Shown here one piece after another: positions 1-12,495 of a DNA stretch of 64,000 nucleotides. Source of the DNA: Hevea brasiliensis (lineage: Eukaryota > Streptophyta > Magnoliopsida > Malpighiales > Euphorbiaceae); the NCBI RefSeq assembly GCF_030052815.1, contig NC_079510.1:3350288-3414287 (forward strand). Reading direction: 5' to 3'. Position 1 is the first letter of the stretch. Every line of letters starts with the position of its first letter. Made by a program: the position numbers and the translations under genes. The notes below the pieces were generated by a model, which had not been told where the DNA came from, made no database searches, and saw nothing but the letters and a program-made list of their open reading frames with translations.

Positions 1-1205
1 CCAGGATACAACTGACGAGGAACATTTGCAATAGAACCCTATGACCCCATCTGTGGCTCGCTGAACACGGGGCATTCCTTAGCAAAGTGACCTGGTTGGC
101 CACACCTGAAACATACTCCTGAACCCATCAGACAAGGTCCTGAATGTCCTCTTCCACATTGTGCGCAAGGTGCCAAGAAGGATCCTGAACCAGACCTAGA
201 ACTGCTGTACCCCGAACTGTGACCGCTGCTGGATCCGTACCCTGGTCTGAATCCTCAAGATTTGTTTCTAAAACCACTCCTCTTATTCCTACTTCTTCCT
301 CTGTAATTAGTCTAGCCTCCGCTATCCGGAGCACCCATATGGGAAACACCTGAAGAACCCTCTGCTCTATTTTTCTTTGCTCTTCCACTGTCATCTCCGG
401 TGTAGCTAATCTCAATCTGTCTGGCTCGATCAATTACCACATCAAAAGACTGATCAGACATCATGGCCAGGTTTGCATATCTCCTATTTAGCCCCTTTAG
501 GAACCTTTTCACCTTCATAGTTTCTGTAGCTACTGCTGTAGGGGCATACCTGCTCAGTTCCAGAAATTCTGTAGCATATTCATCTACAGACCTGCCATTC
601 TGCCTTAAGGCCTCAAAGGCCCACTGCTTTTGATCTCTGAAACTTTCTGGTACAAATCGGTTGATAAACAGTTCCACAAACTAGGTCCATGACAAACCTT
701 CCACCCAAGGTAATATGTAGTCATTCATCCATTGTCTAGGCATAGGCCCCATGACATGCTGCATACACTCTATAAGTCTCCTATCAGTCAACTGCAACTC
801 TGTCTCTGCCTGTCTGCAGGAATCCAAAAACCGATAAGCATCATCTGACACATCGTAAGTACCCGGAACCAACTTCTTGAAATTAATTATTTGTTTGTAA
901 GGTTCCTCTCTTGGTGCGGTGGACTGCTGCTGTTGGGGAGGGTGGACCATATACTGTGCCATCATATTGATGGTTCTTTGTAAACTAGCTAGAGTAGCTG
1001 CCATTGGATCCATGGGACCCTGTGCCATAAAAGACTGATCCTGAACTGGTGGCAGCTGCTCTTCTACTTGAGCAACTCTAGGCCTCCTACCTTGCGTCCT
1101 CGGGGCAGGATCCTCATCCTGTGTCGACATCTCGTCAGGCACATCTGGTTCTGGTGCAGTGGCAGCTCTCCTGCTTCTACGTATTTTTCTGAAATTTAGC
1201 AACAT
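1..1205 (-). pseudogene. Ty3/gypsy gag (Tekay/Del-like), 5' part, broken by in-frame stops
   Basis: Nucleocapsid/capsid polyprotein of an LTR retrotransposon, which would package element RNA in cytoplasmic particles. Reading leftwards from the ATG at 1205, a basic, proline/glutamine-rich N-terminus is followed by a capsid (retrotrans_gag) region containing PRQWMNDYILPWVEG and the motif ESFRDQKQWAFEALRQ. Two zinc-binding motifs follow near the window edge: CAQCGRGHSGPC (about 125-160) and CFRCGQPGHFAKEC (about 70-115). Three in-frame stops interrupt the frame: TAG at 681-683, TAG at 312-314 and a TGA near 258. Each is explained by a C-to-T change of a Gln or Arg codon. Protease and pol lie outside the window. 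The gene follows its PBS and LTR to the right. Family assignment to Tekay/Del rests on the double zinc motif and the long LTR; confident for Ty3/gypsy, moderate for lineage. Confidence 0.85.
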
Positions 1206-1396
1206 TAGCCCACAAAATTTCAAAACTGCATGTTACACAACTCTATAGACTCATAGTTACACATAATTATATGAAGCAGAAACTAGAAGCAAAGATGACA
1301 ATGCAAGATGAGTGTGGACCCTATTTTCCGCATGTGACTCCTAGTAGACTCTTCCCAACACTTTAGACAATTTTTCCCTATGAATCTAGAGCCTAA

Positions 1397-1408
1397 GCTC
1401 TGATACCA
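1397..1408 (-). other. Primer binding site (tRNA-iMet type)
   Basis: On the minus strand the sequence is TGGTATCAGAGC, the usual plant LTR-retrotransposon PBS complementary to the 3' end of initiator tRNA-Met. It lies directly downstream of the LTR and about 190 bases before the gag ATG, which fixes the orientation of the element as leftward. Confidence 0.9.
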
Positions 1409-1468
1409 CATTTATCACGACCCAACTTATGGGCCGGACCGACACTAGGACATGGGCCAGCCTAAAGC

Positions 1469-1562
1469 CCCTGACAACCGTAGTAAGCCTCACTATTCCT
1501 TAACCCAACTCTAAGGCCCAAACCGTAGTAAGCCTCACTATTCCTTAACCCAACTCTAAGGC
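1469..1562. repeat. 46-bp perfect tandem duplication inside the LTR
   Basis: A unit beginning AACCGTAGTAAGCCTCACTA and ending CTCTAAGGCCCA occurs twice in direct succession with no visible difference. It lies in the R/U5 end of the long LTR, close to the PBS. Confidence 0.85.
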
Positions 1563-2165
1563 CCAATTGGGCCCAATTTCAAGAATTCAACCGGACAGAG
1601 TCCGGCCATAAAGTGGACCTTTCAACGGGGAGTTTTTGACTCACCCGACCTGTAAACATGATATATAATCAATTAGGGAGCTCAACTCACCCTCCACATA
1701 CTCATAACAACATAAAAATAAATGGGAGCTCAGCTCCCTCATCCAGTCCAACAAACATGCATATAATTATAAGTTTACAGGTCCAATATGGCAATTTATA
1801 TTACAGATCCAAATTAAATAAATATGTCTAACACAAGCAAAAATTTTAGAAGTTAACAGAATTATATAAACATGAATAGACGACCTGTGAGGGAGAAAAG
1901 CAGGTTAACTACAACAATAATCCTCCTGTAGCCTGGAAAAATATTGAACAGGAGTGAGCGTTCGACTCAGAGAGTAAAATATCAACTTTAACCATAATCT
2001 CTATAGCTATCTAAAACTAATGCACCTTGTAAAGCGAAATACAACATCGTCAATATTTTCACATCATAACAGCAAAAAGGTAATTTGGAGCACTCACACG
2101 CCCGATAATGTCAAACAATACATATATGGGAGCTGATCCCCTATACAGCTCTCTTAATCCAACCT

Positions 2166-2292
2166 GTGCTAGCGAAGAACTCAAGCTCGGACTTCCACTT
2201 AATAAACCAAATCGGGGTCCCAGCAAAGAACTCATGCCGTGTTTACCCCGAAAGACTGGGTCCCAGCGAAGATATCAAGCCGTGTCTACTCG
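2166..2292. repeat. Diverged short tandem repeat in the LTR, about 43-51-bp units
   Basis: Three successive copies share the core (C/T)AGC(G/A)AAGA(A/T)(C/A)TCA(A/T)GC and then CGTGT or CGGAC. The copies start near 2169, 2219 and 2262. They sit in the middle of the LTR; no function can be read from them. Confidence 0.6.
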
Positions 2293-4093
2293 TTCTGTCC
2301 ATAGCTAACACTATACCACACGCACGCCAATGCACGCACACTGCTCCAAATTACCACAACAACATCCATGGTACTTTAACAATTATGAATGCAACATAAA
2401 ATGTGCCTAGTGTTTAATTACATAAATACATATTTATAAGTGATGCATGGGCATGCTTGAACATATAATAATATCGAAATTACAATTAAAATTAATATTT
2501 TACTCACAGACTTAACAGTAGTCACTGTGGTGGCTGGGCAGAGGAAGAAGGCTGTCCCGGCTCACCTGACAATTTTGTTACAGTTATTTAGTACATTTGA
2601 CTCAATACAAGCTAAGAAAAAGATCAAAGATGTCCTAAGTCGTGCCGAAAATCCGACAGAGTCTCCCCTATACCTAAGACCTACCTAACCTGCAAATGGG
2701 TTTAAAACACACTTCTATATCCACAAACCATATATCCACAACTCAATCACATCACACAGCCCCTCCTGGGCCCATCCAAACAGTCATCAATCACACGATG
2801 TAAAATTACAGTTTAGTCCTTATAATTGACCTTTTTGCAAAAACTACCCAAATAAGCTCTAAAAATTCTAAAACTTTACCCCGCGGTCCTTAGCAATATT
2901 ACTAAGCTAATGTAAAAAGAATCATAATTTTCTGAGCTATCACGAATACTTTATGGATTTTTAATCCCATTCAAGCACTAGAAAATTACGAAAAAGTAAG
3001 GTTCGGGTTTACCTATGCCGATTCCAATCTTGGGAACACGCTCGGGACGTCTGGCAACGGTGGGGTAGCCAAAATCTCGACCCAATTCTGAGACTTTTTT
3101 GGTAGCCTGCTTGTCTGGCCGAAAATTCACAGACCCGGGCAACCATCGAATTTCTGCGAATTGAAAGTACTTACACGATGCCTACAACACAGGGGTTAGT
3201 ATAAAATTTTTACGAAATTTTTTAAACTCATTTAATGCTCGGAAAAATACTACGAAGTTTCGTGGGACCCATCGAAGAAATTTATATTGCCGCGAAGCTC
3301 TCGACGAGTGGAGCGCTCTGGTACTCTCGGTTTTCTCGCGGTTTTCTCGTGGGGTTCACAGTTTGCGAGAAATCTAGCCCAAAAGTCAAAATGGGCTAAA
3401 ACTTCCCGGACAAAAATTGGACAAACCGCTCGATGGATTTTGGTATTCTTGGTGTCTATGGAAAGCTCTCGAGGTGTAGATGGTGTTTGACACAAGACCC
3501 AGCTCAAACGGTGGTCGGATCGGCCGGATTTCGGCCATGAAGCCGAAACGGTGCACTGCGCGTCGCGCGAGTTTTCCCAGCGTTCCAGGCAGCGGCCGCG
3601 CGAGGAGGGAAGGCTGGGGCGGCGCGCCGGCGAGGTGGGGAGGGCTGGGTGGCAGCGGCGCAGCGTGAGGGTGAGGGAGGAGAGAGAAAACGGGAGAGAG
3701 AGGAAGAGGGACGGGATGGGCGGGGAAGGGAAGAAAAGAAGAAGAAGACTGGTCCGATTCGACAGGTCCGATCTAGTCTGGTTCGATTCAGCCGGTCCGA
3801 TTCAAGATACAAAATTTTCAATTTTTACTCTGCCTTGGGAACGAAAACGAGGCCCAAAAATTCTGAAAAAATTCTAAAAAACTCAGAAAAATTCGTAGAG
3901 TCCAAATATATTTTTAGTTTTGCCACATGGTCTTTAAATTAATTTTTAAAAAACATCAAAGTTTTATATTTTCGGAAAATCGAACCCGATTTCTAAAATC
4001 TGAAAAATTTCAAATAATTTTCTAAAATTTAAATAAAATAAAATATTAATATTTACTCACAAAATAATAAATTTAAAAATGTAGAGTGTTACA

Positions 4094-7000
4094 TTTATTA
4101 AATACTTTGATTTAGACGTTTAAATGCTTATCAGCTTTCAGTTAAACCAAACATCTCTTTAAGACCTGCTTGGTTTAGCTGTTGGATGCAGTTGATAACT
4201 ATTATTGTTAGCTGATAGCTAGTAGTTGATTTATATTAAGTGTTTTGTAAAACTATATTTAACTGTTAATGACTAATAAGGGTATATATTATATAGTTTA
4301 TTTTATTATTGAAATAAATATAAAATTATAAATTTATTATTTATTTTATTATTAAAATAACTATATAATTATTAATTTAATATATTATATCATTTATTAT
4401 ATTATTAAAATAAAAATATAATTATTAACTTATTATATCGTATTATTCATTTTAATACTGAAATAAGAAAATAATTATTTTTTTTTTAAAAATTAATTAA
4501 ATAATTTTAACAATATAGTTATAAAATAATAAAGTATTTATTACGGTTGATAAAGGAAAAAATCTTATAATTTTAAATTTCTAGAAAAAATCATATTTTT
4601 TCATAATAAATAAGTATTTTATATTATTAATAGAAAATATTTTAACAAAAATTGGAATACGTTCATTAAGGTGTTAAGATTGTAAATAAAAAAATAGAAG
4701 CAAACAATATTAATAATATTAATTTTGTTATTTACATAAAAAAAGATAATATGATCTAAATAAAAAATAAAGTCAAATTTGTTATCAGTTGCTGATGAAC
4801 AATTTTAAAAATAAAGTTGATACAAACTGGTATCATATCAGTTACTCATCAGCTATCAACTTTATTTTTTAAAGGTTACCAAATACCTTAATTAACTTAT
4901 TTAAATGTATATTAACTATCAGTTACATTCAGAAGGTAGACCAAATATCACCTTAATTTTTACGGCGGAAGTGAAGACTTCTGCTCTTTGTCAAAAGATA
5001 AAACCTTGCGCTGATTCTACATCCGTTTTATGCCAAAATAACAGTCAAATAGGCCTTAAATAATTTAAAGTGGAAATATCATAACCATCAGCATCCGTTT
5101 TATGCCAAACTTTAAGACTCTGGTGCAAAGAAAAATCTAAGACTAAGCCAGTTTTTTAGTGAGGAAATTTGTAAGAGAAAGGAAAGGGTAATTCCCTTAT
5201 TTTATTAGAAGAAAAAAGAAAAAAAAATAAATGTCCACTTCCTTGTTTTGTAAGAAGGGAAAAGAATATTAACTATTAAAAATAAAATATATAAAAATAA
5301 ACATGTTTATTAAAATTAGTAATTTCTTAAAAATTTTAAGTAAATTATTAAAATAAATTTAATAATTTAAAATTATGAATTAATATAATAGAAAAATAAC
5401 TATATTAAAATTTTATATCATAATAGAATCATTTAAATTAATGACAATTAAACAAATTAGGAACATATCAAGTTGCCAATGTCCATGAAATGTGGAATAA
5501 AATGGCAACTTTGTGGGAGAAAAATAATAATCTTTCTTTTTGATAACTTGTTACAAATGCTAAAGAGAGGATTTTTATGACTTTAATCGCATTGAGGTGG
5601 GAAAAAGAATGTAATACCTTTAATTAGAGGCTGAGGAATAAAGAAAACCCTTAACATCGTCAACCATCATTTTAATGCTTAATTTCGACATGTAGTTATT
5701 CGAAATATTTAATTTAATTAATTTTTAATTTTTGTTTAAATAAATTTAAAATTTAAATTTAAATTTAATTTAAAAATAAAAATTTAGATAAATATTAAGA
5801 AATTATTTTTTTTTAATTTGTCTAAATCAGAAAAAAATAGCTGAGAAATTTTAATTTTATAGGTTAAATTTAACTTAAATTAAAAATTTTAAATTAATTT
5901 AAATAAAAAGTTAAAATAATTTAAATTGAACATTCTTAATAAATAAGGGTAAAATTAAACATCAAGCGGATTATTATGCTTCCTCCATCAACTTTTATTT
6001 GTTAATATTTAAAAATTATTTTGCTGCAATCATTTATTGTTATTAGAAATCAAAGAGTGTTAATTTTTTTTTTCAATTTTCTTATTATTTCTATTAAATA
6101 TAATAATTATTTATAAATTTTTTAAAAACTTATATTAACACCCTGTCTTTTTTAAATTATGTAAAATAAAAAATAATTTAATTAAATTAAAAAGTATTTT
6201 ATTATAATTTAAATAATTTAATTATTTTTAATTATCATAAAAAAATGATGGATGATAAATAAAAATAAAAATAGGTGATACATATTTGCATTAAAAGTTT
6301 AGCTGGTGTAGGATTCCTAAAACTCTGCTTTAATTTTACTCGTTCACATCATAGGAACCAGGGAATGTATTCCACCGTCAGTCTATTTCAAAAGCGAACC
6401 GCTTGTGCTTCATTCATTTTTTCTTGATTTTCCCCTTCGCCATTTTTATTCGCTTTCGGCCAAAAGCAACGACGCTTCTCAAATTTGCAAGGACTCAATT
6501 GTCTTTTTGCCTATGAGGGAGTTAATAAATACAAAATTATAAGTACAATATAATGTTAGTGTCCATATTTATGTAAAAATATACTAATTATATAACATAT
6601 GATTTATATTAAATTAATTGATTAAAATTAAAAAAAATTAATATAACATAACTTTCTATTAACTAAAAATAAACCATTTTCTTTATTTTTTTGTATATAT
6701 AATTTATTGAGTGATTAACAAAATAATAATATAAACAAGTCATATTAAATTATAATTAAATATTTATAATTGTCAATAAATTAATATAGTTTTTAAGAAG
6801 GGAGAAATAATCACCATTAATTGGTGGTCAATTAAAGAAACACAAAAGTGGTTAATTGAAAAAAAAAATAGATGGACAATCTATGGAGGGAATCAATAAA
6901 ATGGTATTATAAAATAAAGTTATTGTCAATATAAAAATTCTTCATATAATTATATTGACAAAAGGCTTGTTTTAATTTTTAAAGCATAGATTAATAGTCA

Positions 7001-7355
7001 TATAAATTTTAAAAATATTTTAGAATTTACATAAGCTCTTCAAATTTATTAAATAAATCTTTTAAATTTTGAAAATAAATTAAATAAATTCTATTACTAT
7101 TTTGGAGATAAATAAATTTTTTAATTTAAAAAATAAATAAAAAATTTTAATTATAATTAATATAAATTCAGTCAAAATTGAACATAAAAATTTCTTAGTG
7201 TATAATTTTTTATTAGTAATTTTATATATTTATTTTATAATATAGAGGCTAAATAATATATTTTTAAAATATAAAAAATTTTAAATAATTTATTTTTTTA
7301 TAATGCATAAATTAAATAATAATCTTTCCTTTTATTAATTTTAGTTTCAATCAAT
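4094..7355. other. AT-rich intergenic DNA, no gene seen
   Basis: Very AT-rich sequence without a convincing coding frame. It contains MITE-like segments (see 4099-4955), a short direct repeat CATCCGTTTTATGCCAAA at about 5020 and 5092, and runs of A or T. A somewhat less AT-rich stretch at 6300-6500 has no recognisable gene. Confidence 0.6.
4157..4955. mobile_element. Possible MITE with imperfect terminal inverted repeats
   Basis: The left end (TTGGTTTAGCTGTTGGATGC...) aligns at roughly 70 percent with the reverse complement of the right end (TTTGGTCTACCTTCTGAATG...) over about 35 bases. The inside is AT-rich and non-coding. The flank 4099-4153 carries another similar end (AACCAAACATCTC), suggesting two adjacent or nested elements cut by the gypsy LTR. 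The TTTGGT-type ends recall hAT-like MITEs, but an 8-bp target duplication was not found. Confidence 0.4.
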
Positions 7356-7724
7356 AGGGATGGCAACGGGTCGGATTTTTGCGGGTATCCGATCCGATTG
7401 AACTGTAATAGAATGGATTTAGATTTTATATAATCGGGTTTGAAATGAGTTCAGATCGAGTTCCAATTTTATATATTGGACATCCGTTATTCGAATATGT
7501 TTATATAAATATTTAATTAAATATAAAATATATATTTTTTTAATAATATTTATAAATTTTTATATATTTTATTTTATATAAAATAAAATTAAAATATTTT
7601 ATAAAATTATTAAATTATTAAAATATAAATTATTAATAAAAATAAATTTTTATATTAATTATTAATTAAATATATAAAATTAAACGAATTCGGAAATTTT
7701 TCAAATCTACTCGTTGTCATTCCT
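7356..7724. mobile_element. Short non-autonomous repeat with terminal inverted repeats
   Basis: The left end AGGGATGGCAACGGGT is mirrored at the right end by ACTCGTTGTCATTCCT; the two are inverted complements at 13 of 16 positions. The 369-bp body is AT-rich and non-coding, with GGGTATCCGATCCGA next to the left end. Sequences with GGGATGGCAA(C/T)GGGT ends are common in plant genomes as MITE-like repeats. No clear target duplication is visible. Confidence 0.6.
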
Positions 7725-8217
7725 GTAAACTGATTTAAAGAAGGCTAGTGGTGGTGCCCACAATAGACAGAATTCCTAAGTCCAATTTTGACGGAATTGA
7801 GCAATCTGAAAAAGAAAAAGAAAGTACATAGAATACTGAGATAAGTCCAACAGTCCCAAAAAGTGGTGGAGGTGAGAAAATTCTTTTTGTCTCTATTTGG
7901 GAACGAGCTGAGGAGAAATTTCTGGAGCCAGCAAAAGGCATTTGATTTCCTTTCTCTCATTCTCTGTCCTACCAAACAATTTTATTAATGAGGGTAGATG
8001 GCAATTATTGCTTTAATTTCAAAGCTCTCTCTCTCCAACAAAAATTAAATTGCATAAAAAATAAGAATTAGAAGACATTATTTTAGAAGATCATATGTTC
8101 TATATATGAGATTATATTTAAAAAATTTTAAATTTTAAGAGCCGGCTTTAAATTTTAAATATAATTACACGCAATATAAATAATTTTAAATCTTAATTTC
8201 TAACCGAAAACTACCAA
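7725..8217. other. Intergenic, nothing recognised
   Basis: AT-rich DNA that carries only short chance frames on the minus strand with no recognisable protein similarity. It is the left flank of the copia insertion. Confidence 0.5.
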
Positions 8218-8222
8218 TAGTT
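8218..8222. other. Target site duplication TAGTT (left copy)
   Basis: TAGTT immediately precedes the 5' LTR start TGTTAGTAG and is repeated at 12713-12717 immediately after the 3' LTR end CCTCACA. Confidence 0.95.
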
Positions 8223-8439
8223 TGTTAGTAGTTTGAATGAGTCAATAAGTCCTATTCTACAGGAGCTATTTTCTGTTAGTTAGTATATACTCTTACTGCT
8301 ATATTTAGCATGTTTTAGCAGATATTTCGTTTTTTCTGTTTGTAGTAAAGGCTATATAAAGCCTAGCATTTACTTCAATAAATATCACGTTCAAATCCAA
8401 TTGTTCTGGTTTCTGTTTTGTTTCTTGTTAAACCTCACA
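8223..8439 (+). repeat. Copia 5' LTR
   Basis: 217 bp, TG...CA ends. A TATA box (CTATATAAA, 8352-8360) would drive the genomic transcript. It differs from the 3' LTR at the fifth base (A here, G there) and within the TATA box. Confidence 0.97.
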
Positions 8440-8441
8440 AT

Positions 8442-8453
8442 TGGTATCAGAGC
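8442..8453 (+). other. Copia primer binding site (tRNA-iMet type)
   Basis: TGGTATCAGAGC begins three bases after the 5' LTR end, in the expected place for priming of minus-strand DNA synthesis by initiator tRNA-Met. Confidence 0.95.
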
Positions 8454-8504
8454 CCCACTGGCCCTGTGAAAGCAACAATAGTTGAGTGATCAAACACCGC
8501 GAGG

Positions 8505-11500
8505 ATGAGTGACGATAAGACCTTGACCAAAATTCCTCACTTTGATGGTCACTACGATCATTGGAGTGAGCTGATGGAGAATCTCCTTAGAGCTAAAGGT
8601 CTTTGGAGCTTGATAGAGAATGGTTTTGAAGAACCAAAGCAGGAAACGAGACTGACAGAGGCACAGCAGGCCCAACTTGACGATGCGAAAACCAAGGATC
8701 ATCAAGTGAAGCATTATCTATTTCAAGCAATAGATAGGACAGTCTTTGAACAGATTCTGGATCGCCGGACAGCAAAAATAGTCTGGGATTCATTGAAGAA
8801 GAAGTTTGGTGGAAATTTGAAAGTGAAGAAATCTCTTCTTAACGCATTACGAAGGGAATTTGAGGTTCTTGAAATGAAACGAGATGAGACTATCACTGAA
8901 TATTTTGCAAGGGTAATGGTGGTAGCAAACAAAATGAGAAGTAATGGAGAAGAAATGACGGATACCAAAATTGTTGAGAAAATTTTGCGTACCCTCACAG
9001 ATAAATTCACTTATGTCTGTGTATCCATTGAAGAGTCAAAAGATATTGAAACCATGTCTGTTGATGAACTCCAGAGCACCTTGGTGGTTCACGAACAAAA
9101 ATTCCGACGTGTGCACAGGGAAGACGAAGACCAGGTGCTGAAAATTGAAGGCCGCTCAAACTCGACCAGCAGAGGAAGAGGCTCCTATAGAGGACGGGGA
9201 CGAGGTAGAGGCAGAGCTGTGTTTAACAAAGCTACCGTTGAATGTTACAAATGCCATGATTTAGGGCATTTCCAATATGAGTGCCCGAATTCAAGCAAGG
9301 AAGCCAATTATGCCGAATTGGAGGAAGAAGATGAGTTGCTTCTAATGGCGTATGTCGAACTCCATGAGACCAGTAGGAGTGATGCCTGGTTCGTAGATTC
9401 GGGTTGTTCGAATCATATGTGTGGTAACTCGAAGATGTTTTCAAGCTTAGACACCGATTTCACCCATTCGGTCAAGCTTGGAAATAACACAAGAATGAAG
9501 GTTACTGGAAAAGGGGTTATAAAACTGTTCCTGCAAGGGGTATGCTATACTGTAAGTGATGTGTACTGTGTCCCTGAACTGAAAAATAACTTGCTGAGTG
9601 TAGGTCAATTACAAGAAAAAGGTGTCGCAATTTTGTTTAAAGACGGAGTGTGCAGCCTCTATCATCCACTGAAAGGAAAGATGGCAGAATCAGTGATGAG
9701 TGCAAACCGCATGTTTATTCTGCTTGGTGAAACACCTACTACGGTGGTTAATGAAAATTGTTTTCAAGTTGGCAGTACAGATGAATCGATTTTGTGGCAC
9801 AATCGATATGGGCATCTCAGCTACAAAGGCTTACATACCTTGACTGACAAGAACATGGTTTTCGGATTGCCTAAAATCTCAACACCAACGTCCCCATGCG
9901 AAGCATGTGTAAAGGGCAAGCAAAATCGGAACCCAATCCCAAAAAGGAGCAATTGGAGAGCAACAGAACAGCTGGGCCTTGTTCATGCTGATATATGTGG
10001 ACCGATTACTCCAGCTTCGAACAGCCATAAGAGGTACTTGTTATGTTTTATAGATGATTTTTCAAGGAAAGCCTGGTGTTATTTTCTTGTTGAAAAAACA
10101 GAAGCATTCTACCATTTTAAATGCTTTAAAGTGCTTGTGGAAAAAGAAATTGGGTTTCCAATTAAATGCTTGAGGACAGATAGAGGAGGGGAGTTCAACT
10201 CTACAGAGTTCACAGATTTCTGCAAGCAGCAGGGAGTAAAACGACAACTGACCATGGCCTATACTCCACAACAAAACGGAGTAGCTGAACGGAAGAATCA
10301 AACCGTGATGAATCTAGTGAGGGCAATTTTAACCGAAAAACAAATACCTAAAGTTTTTTGGCCAGAAGCGGTGCAGTGGACGTTTCATATTTTAAACAGA
10401 TCACCCACACTAGCGGTAAAAGACAAGACTCCCGAGGAAGCTTGGAGTGGGGAGAAACCTTCAGTGGATTATTTCAGGGTTTTCGGTTGTGTCGGCCATG
10501 TACACATACCAGACGCAAAAAGAACAAAACTTAAAGTAAAGAGTACAAGCTGCGTATTCTTTGGATTTAGCCAAGAATCCAAAGGATACAGGATGTATGA
10601 TCCGATTGCAAAAAAAATTGTTTACAGCCGCGATGTGGTGTTCGAAGAGAATCGGGCTTGGGATTGGAGCACAGACTCTCAAGAGAAACAATTACTTGAA
10701 TTAGAATGGGGTAATGACATCAGCACAACTGAAGAAGAACACTCTGCTGGGCAAAACAATACTGGAGATACTGATGTTATTTTACCAACAGAGGGCACTT
10801 CCGATCTCGAAAGAGATTTGGGAGCAAGGGAGGGCAGAACCAGACGCCCCCCCATACGACTAACTGATTTTGTTTCAGGTGAGGGCTTGTCCGATGAAGA
10901 TGAAACAAACATGATGGCCCACCTTGTGATCTCTGATCCCACAGATTATGAGGAAGCAGTAAAAAGCAAAAAATGGAGGATGGCCATGGATGATGAGATA
11001 AAATCCATTGAGAAGAATCACACCTGGTACTTGATGGATTTACCAGCTGGAGCCAAGAAGGTTGGCGTGAAGTGGATTTATAAGACAAAATTCAATGAGC
11101 ATGGAGAGGTTGACAAATACAAAGCAAGGCTAGTCGTAAAAAGGGTACACCCAGCAATACGGAATAGATTACACAGAGGTTTTCGCACCTGTGGCTCGAA
11201 TGGACACTGTTCGAATGATTATTGCTTTTGCAGCACAAAGAGGCTGGAAATTGTATCAGTTGGATGTCAAGTCAGCCTTCTTGCATGGAGAACTGGAGGA
11301 AGATGTGTACATCGAACAACCGAAAGGTTACGAGAAAGCAGGAAGTGAGAAAATGGTGTACAAGTTGAGAAAAGCCCTCTACGGTTTAAAACAGGCACCC
11401 AGGGCCTGGTTCAGTCGGATTGAGTCTTATTTTATCAAAGAAGGTTTTAGAAGCAGCTCCAATGAACAAACCTTGTTTGTCAAGAAGAAGGGAGAGAAAA

Positions 11501-12456
11501 TTTTAATTGTGAGTGTATATGTAGATGATCTGTTATATATCGTGATGATGATAAATTGCTTGCAGATTTTAAACATTCCATGGAAAACGAATTTGACATG
11601 ACTGACTTGGGACCAATGAGGTTTTTTCTTGGCATTGAGATAATTCAACAGAATGCTGGAATTTTTATTTGCCAAAGGAAGTATGCTAGCGAAGTTCTAC
11701 AACGATTTGGGATGGAGAACTATAATCCAGTAAGTAATCCGATTGTTCCTGGTCAAAAGTTGAGCAGAGATGAGGGAGGCGAGTCAGTTGATGCAACGCA
11801 ATTCAAACAAATGGTGGGAAGCTTGATGTACCTCACAGCTTCACGACCCGATCTTATGTTCGTTGTGAGCTTCATTAGTCGGTTCATGGCCAACCCTACA
11901 AAGCTTCACTTTGCTGCAATAAAAAGGGTGCTAAGGTATTTAAAGGGGACTGTTAATTATGGACTTTTTACGTAAGAGGTGGCGAAAGCGAGTTGGTTGG
12001 TTATACGGACAGTGACTATGCTGGCGACATAGATGACAGCAAAAGCACCTCCGGTTATGCATTTCGCTTAGTGGAGGAGGCGTGGCGTGGTCTTCGCATA
12101 AGCAACCCATTGTTACCTTGTCAACTACGTGAATTCATAGTCATAATGCTTGTGCGTGTCAAGCCATTTGGATGAGAAGAATACTAGAAGAAATTGGTCA
12201 TTCACAGGAAGAAGGGACTGCTTTGATGTGTGATAATACTTCAACCATCAAGTTATCTAAAAATCCTGTTTTACATGGACGATCCAAGCACATAAGGGTG
12301 AGGTTCCATTTTCTCAGAGATTTAGTTAAAGAAGGTATTGTTGAATTACAGTTCTGTGGCACCAAAGAACAACTTGCAGATGTGATGACGAAACCACTCA
12401 AGTTAGAAGCTTTCCAGAAGCTGCGTCAAGAACTTGGTGTATGCATTCGATGTTGA
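8505..12456 (+). pseudogene. Copia gag-pol polyprotein: intact through integrase, frameshifted in RT/RNase H
   Basis: The ATG at 8505 opens 947 codons: UBN2-type gag, then CCHC knuckle CYKCHDLGHFQYEC (residues 247-260), protease DSG (298-300), integrase zinc motif (H432, H437, C465, C468), and integrase core D496, D559, E595 with the D-x35-E spacing. RT then begins but loses frame at an A-run near 11138-11142. RT continues in another frame to the catalytic YVDD (11518-11529), shifts again near 11540, at a T-run (11965-11969), near 12070, and again near 12130 before the RNase H tail (KHIRVRFHFLRD, DVMTKPL). So at least five indels fall in the last 1.3 kb while about 2.6 kb upstream is clean. 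Copia normally uses one frame, so this copy should lack active RT unless the indels are assembly errors. Confidence 0.93.
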
Positions 12457-12484
12457 ACTAATTCTGTCTGAGAGGAATGAGTTC

Positions 12485-12494
12485 AAGGGAGGGA
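12485..12494 (+). other. Copia polypurine tract
   Basis: AAGGGAGGGA lies immediately before the 3' LTR (starting 12496), where plus-strand DNA synthesis would be primed. Confidence 0.85.
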
Positions 12495-12495
12495 T

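Larger units (their letters stand above)
1412..4093 (-). mobile_element. 5' LTR of the leftward Ty3/gypsy element, about 2.7 kb
   Basis: On the minus strand the LTR starts TGTAACACTC at 4093 and ends just before the PBS at 1408. The right end is near 1412-1416; its last bases read ...GTGATAAA rather than a clean ...CA, so the edge is approximate. It has no long open frame. It holds two tandem duplications (1469-1562 and 2166-2292) and a purine-rich, GC-rich block at about 3590-3760, which on the transcribed strand is pyrimidine-rich. The length suits Tekay/Del chromoviruses. The partner LTR and the target duplication are off the left edge, so age cannot be estimated. Confidence 0.8.

Noticed and set aside
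3480..3942. Several overlapping open frames of 60-108 codons on both strands in the GC-rich block
   Set aside because: They lie inside an LTR, have biased low-complexity composition (Arg/Glu or Ser/Pro) and no domain; they arise from the purine-rich composition.
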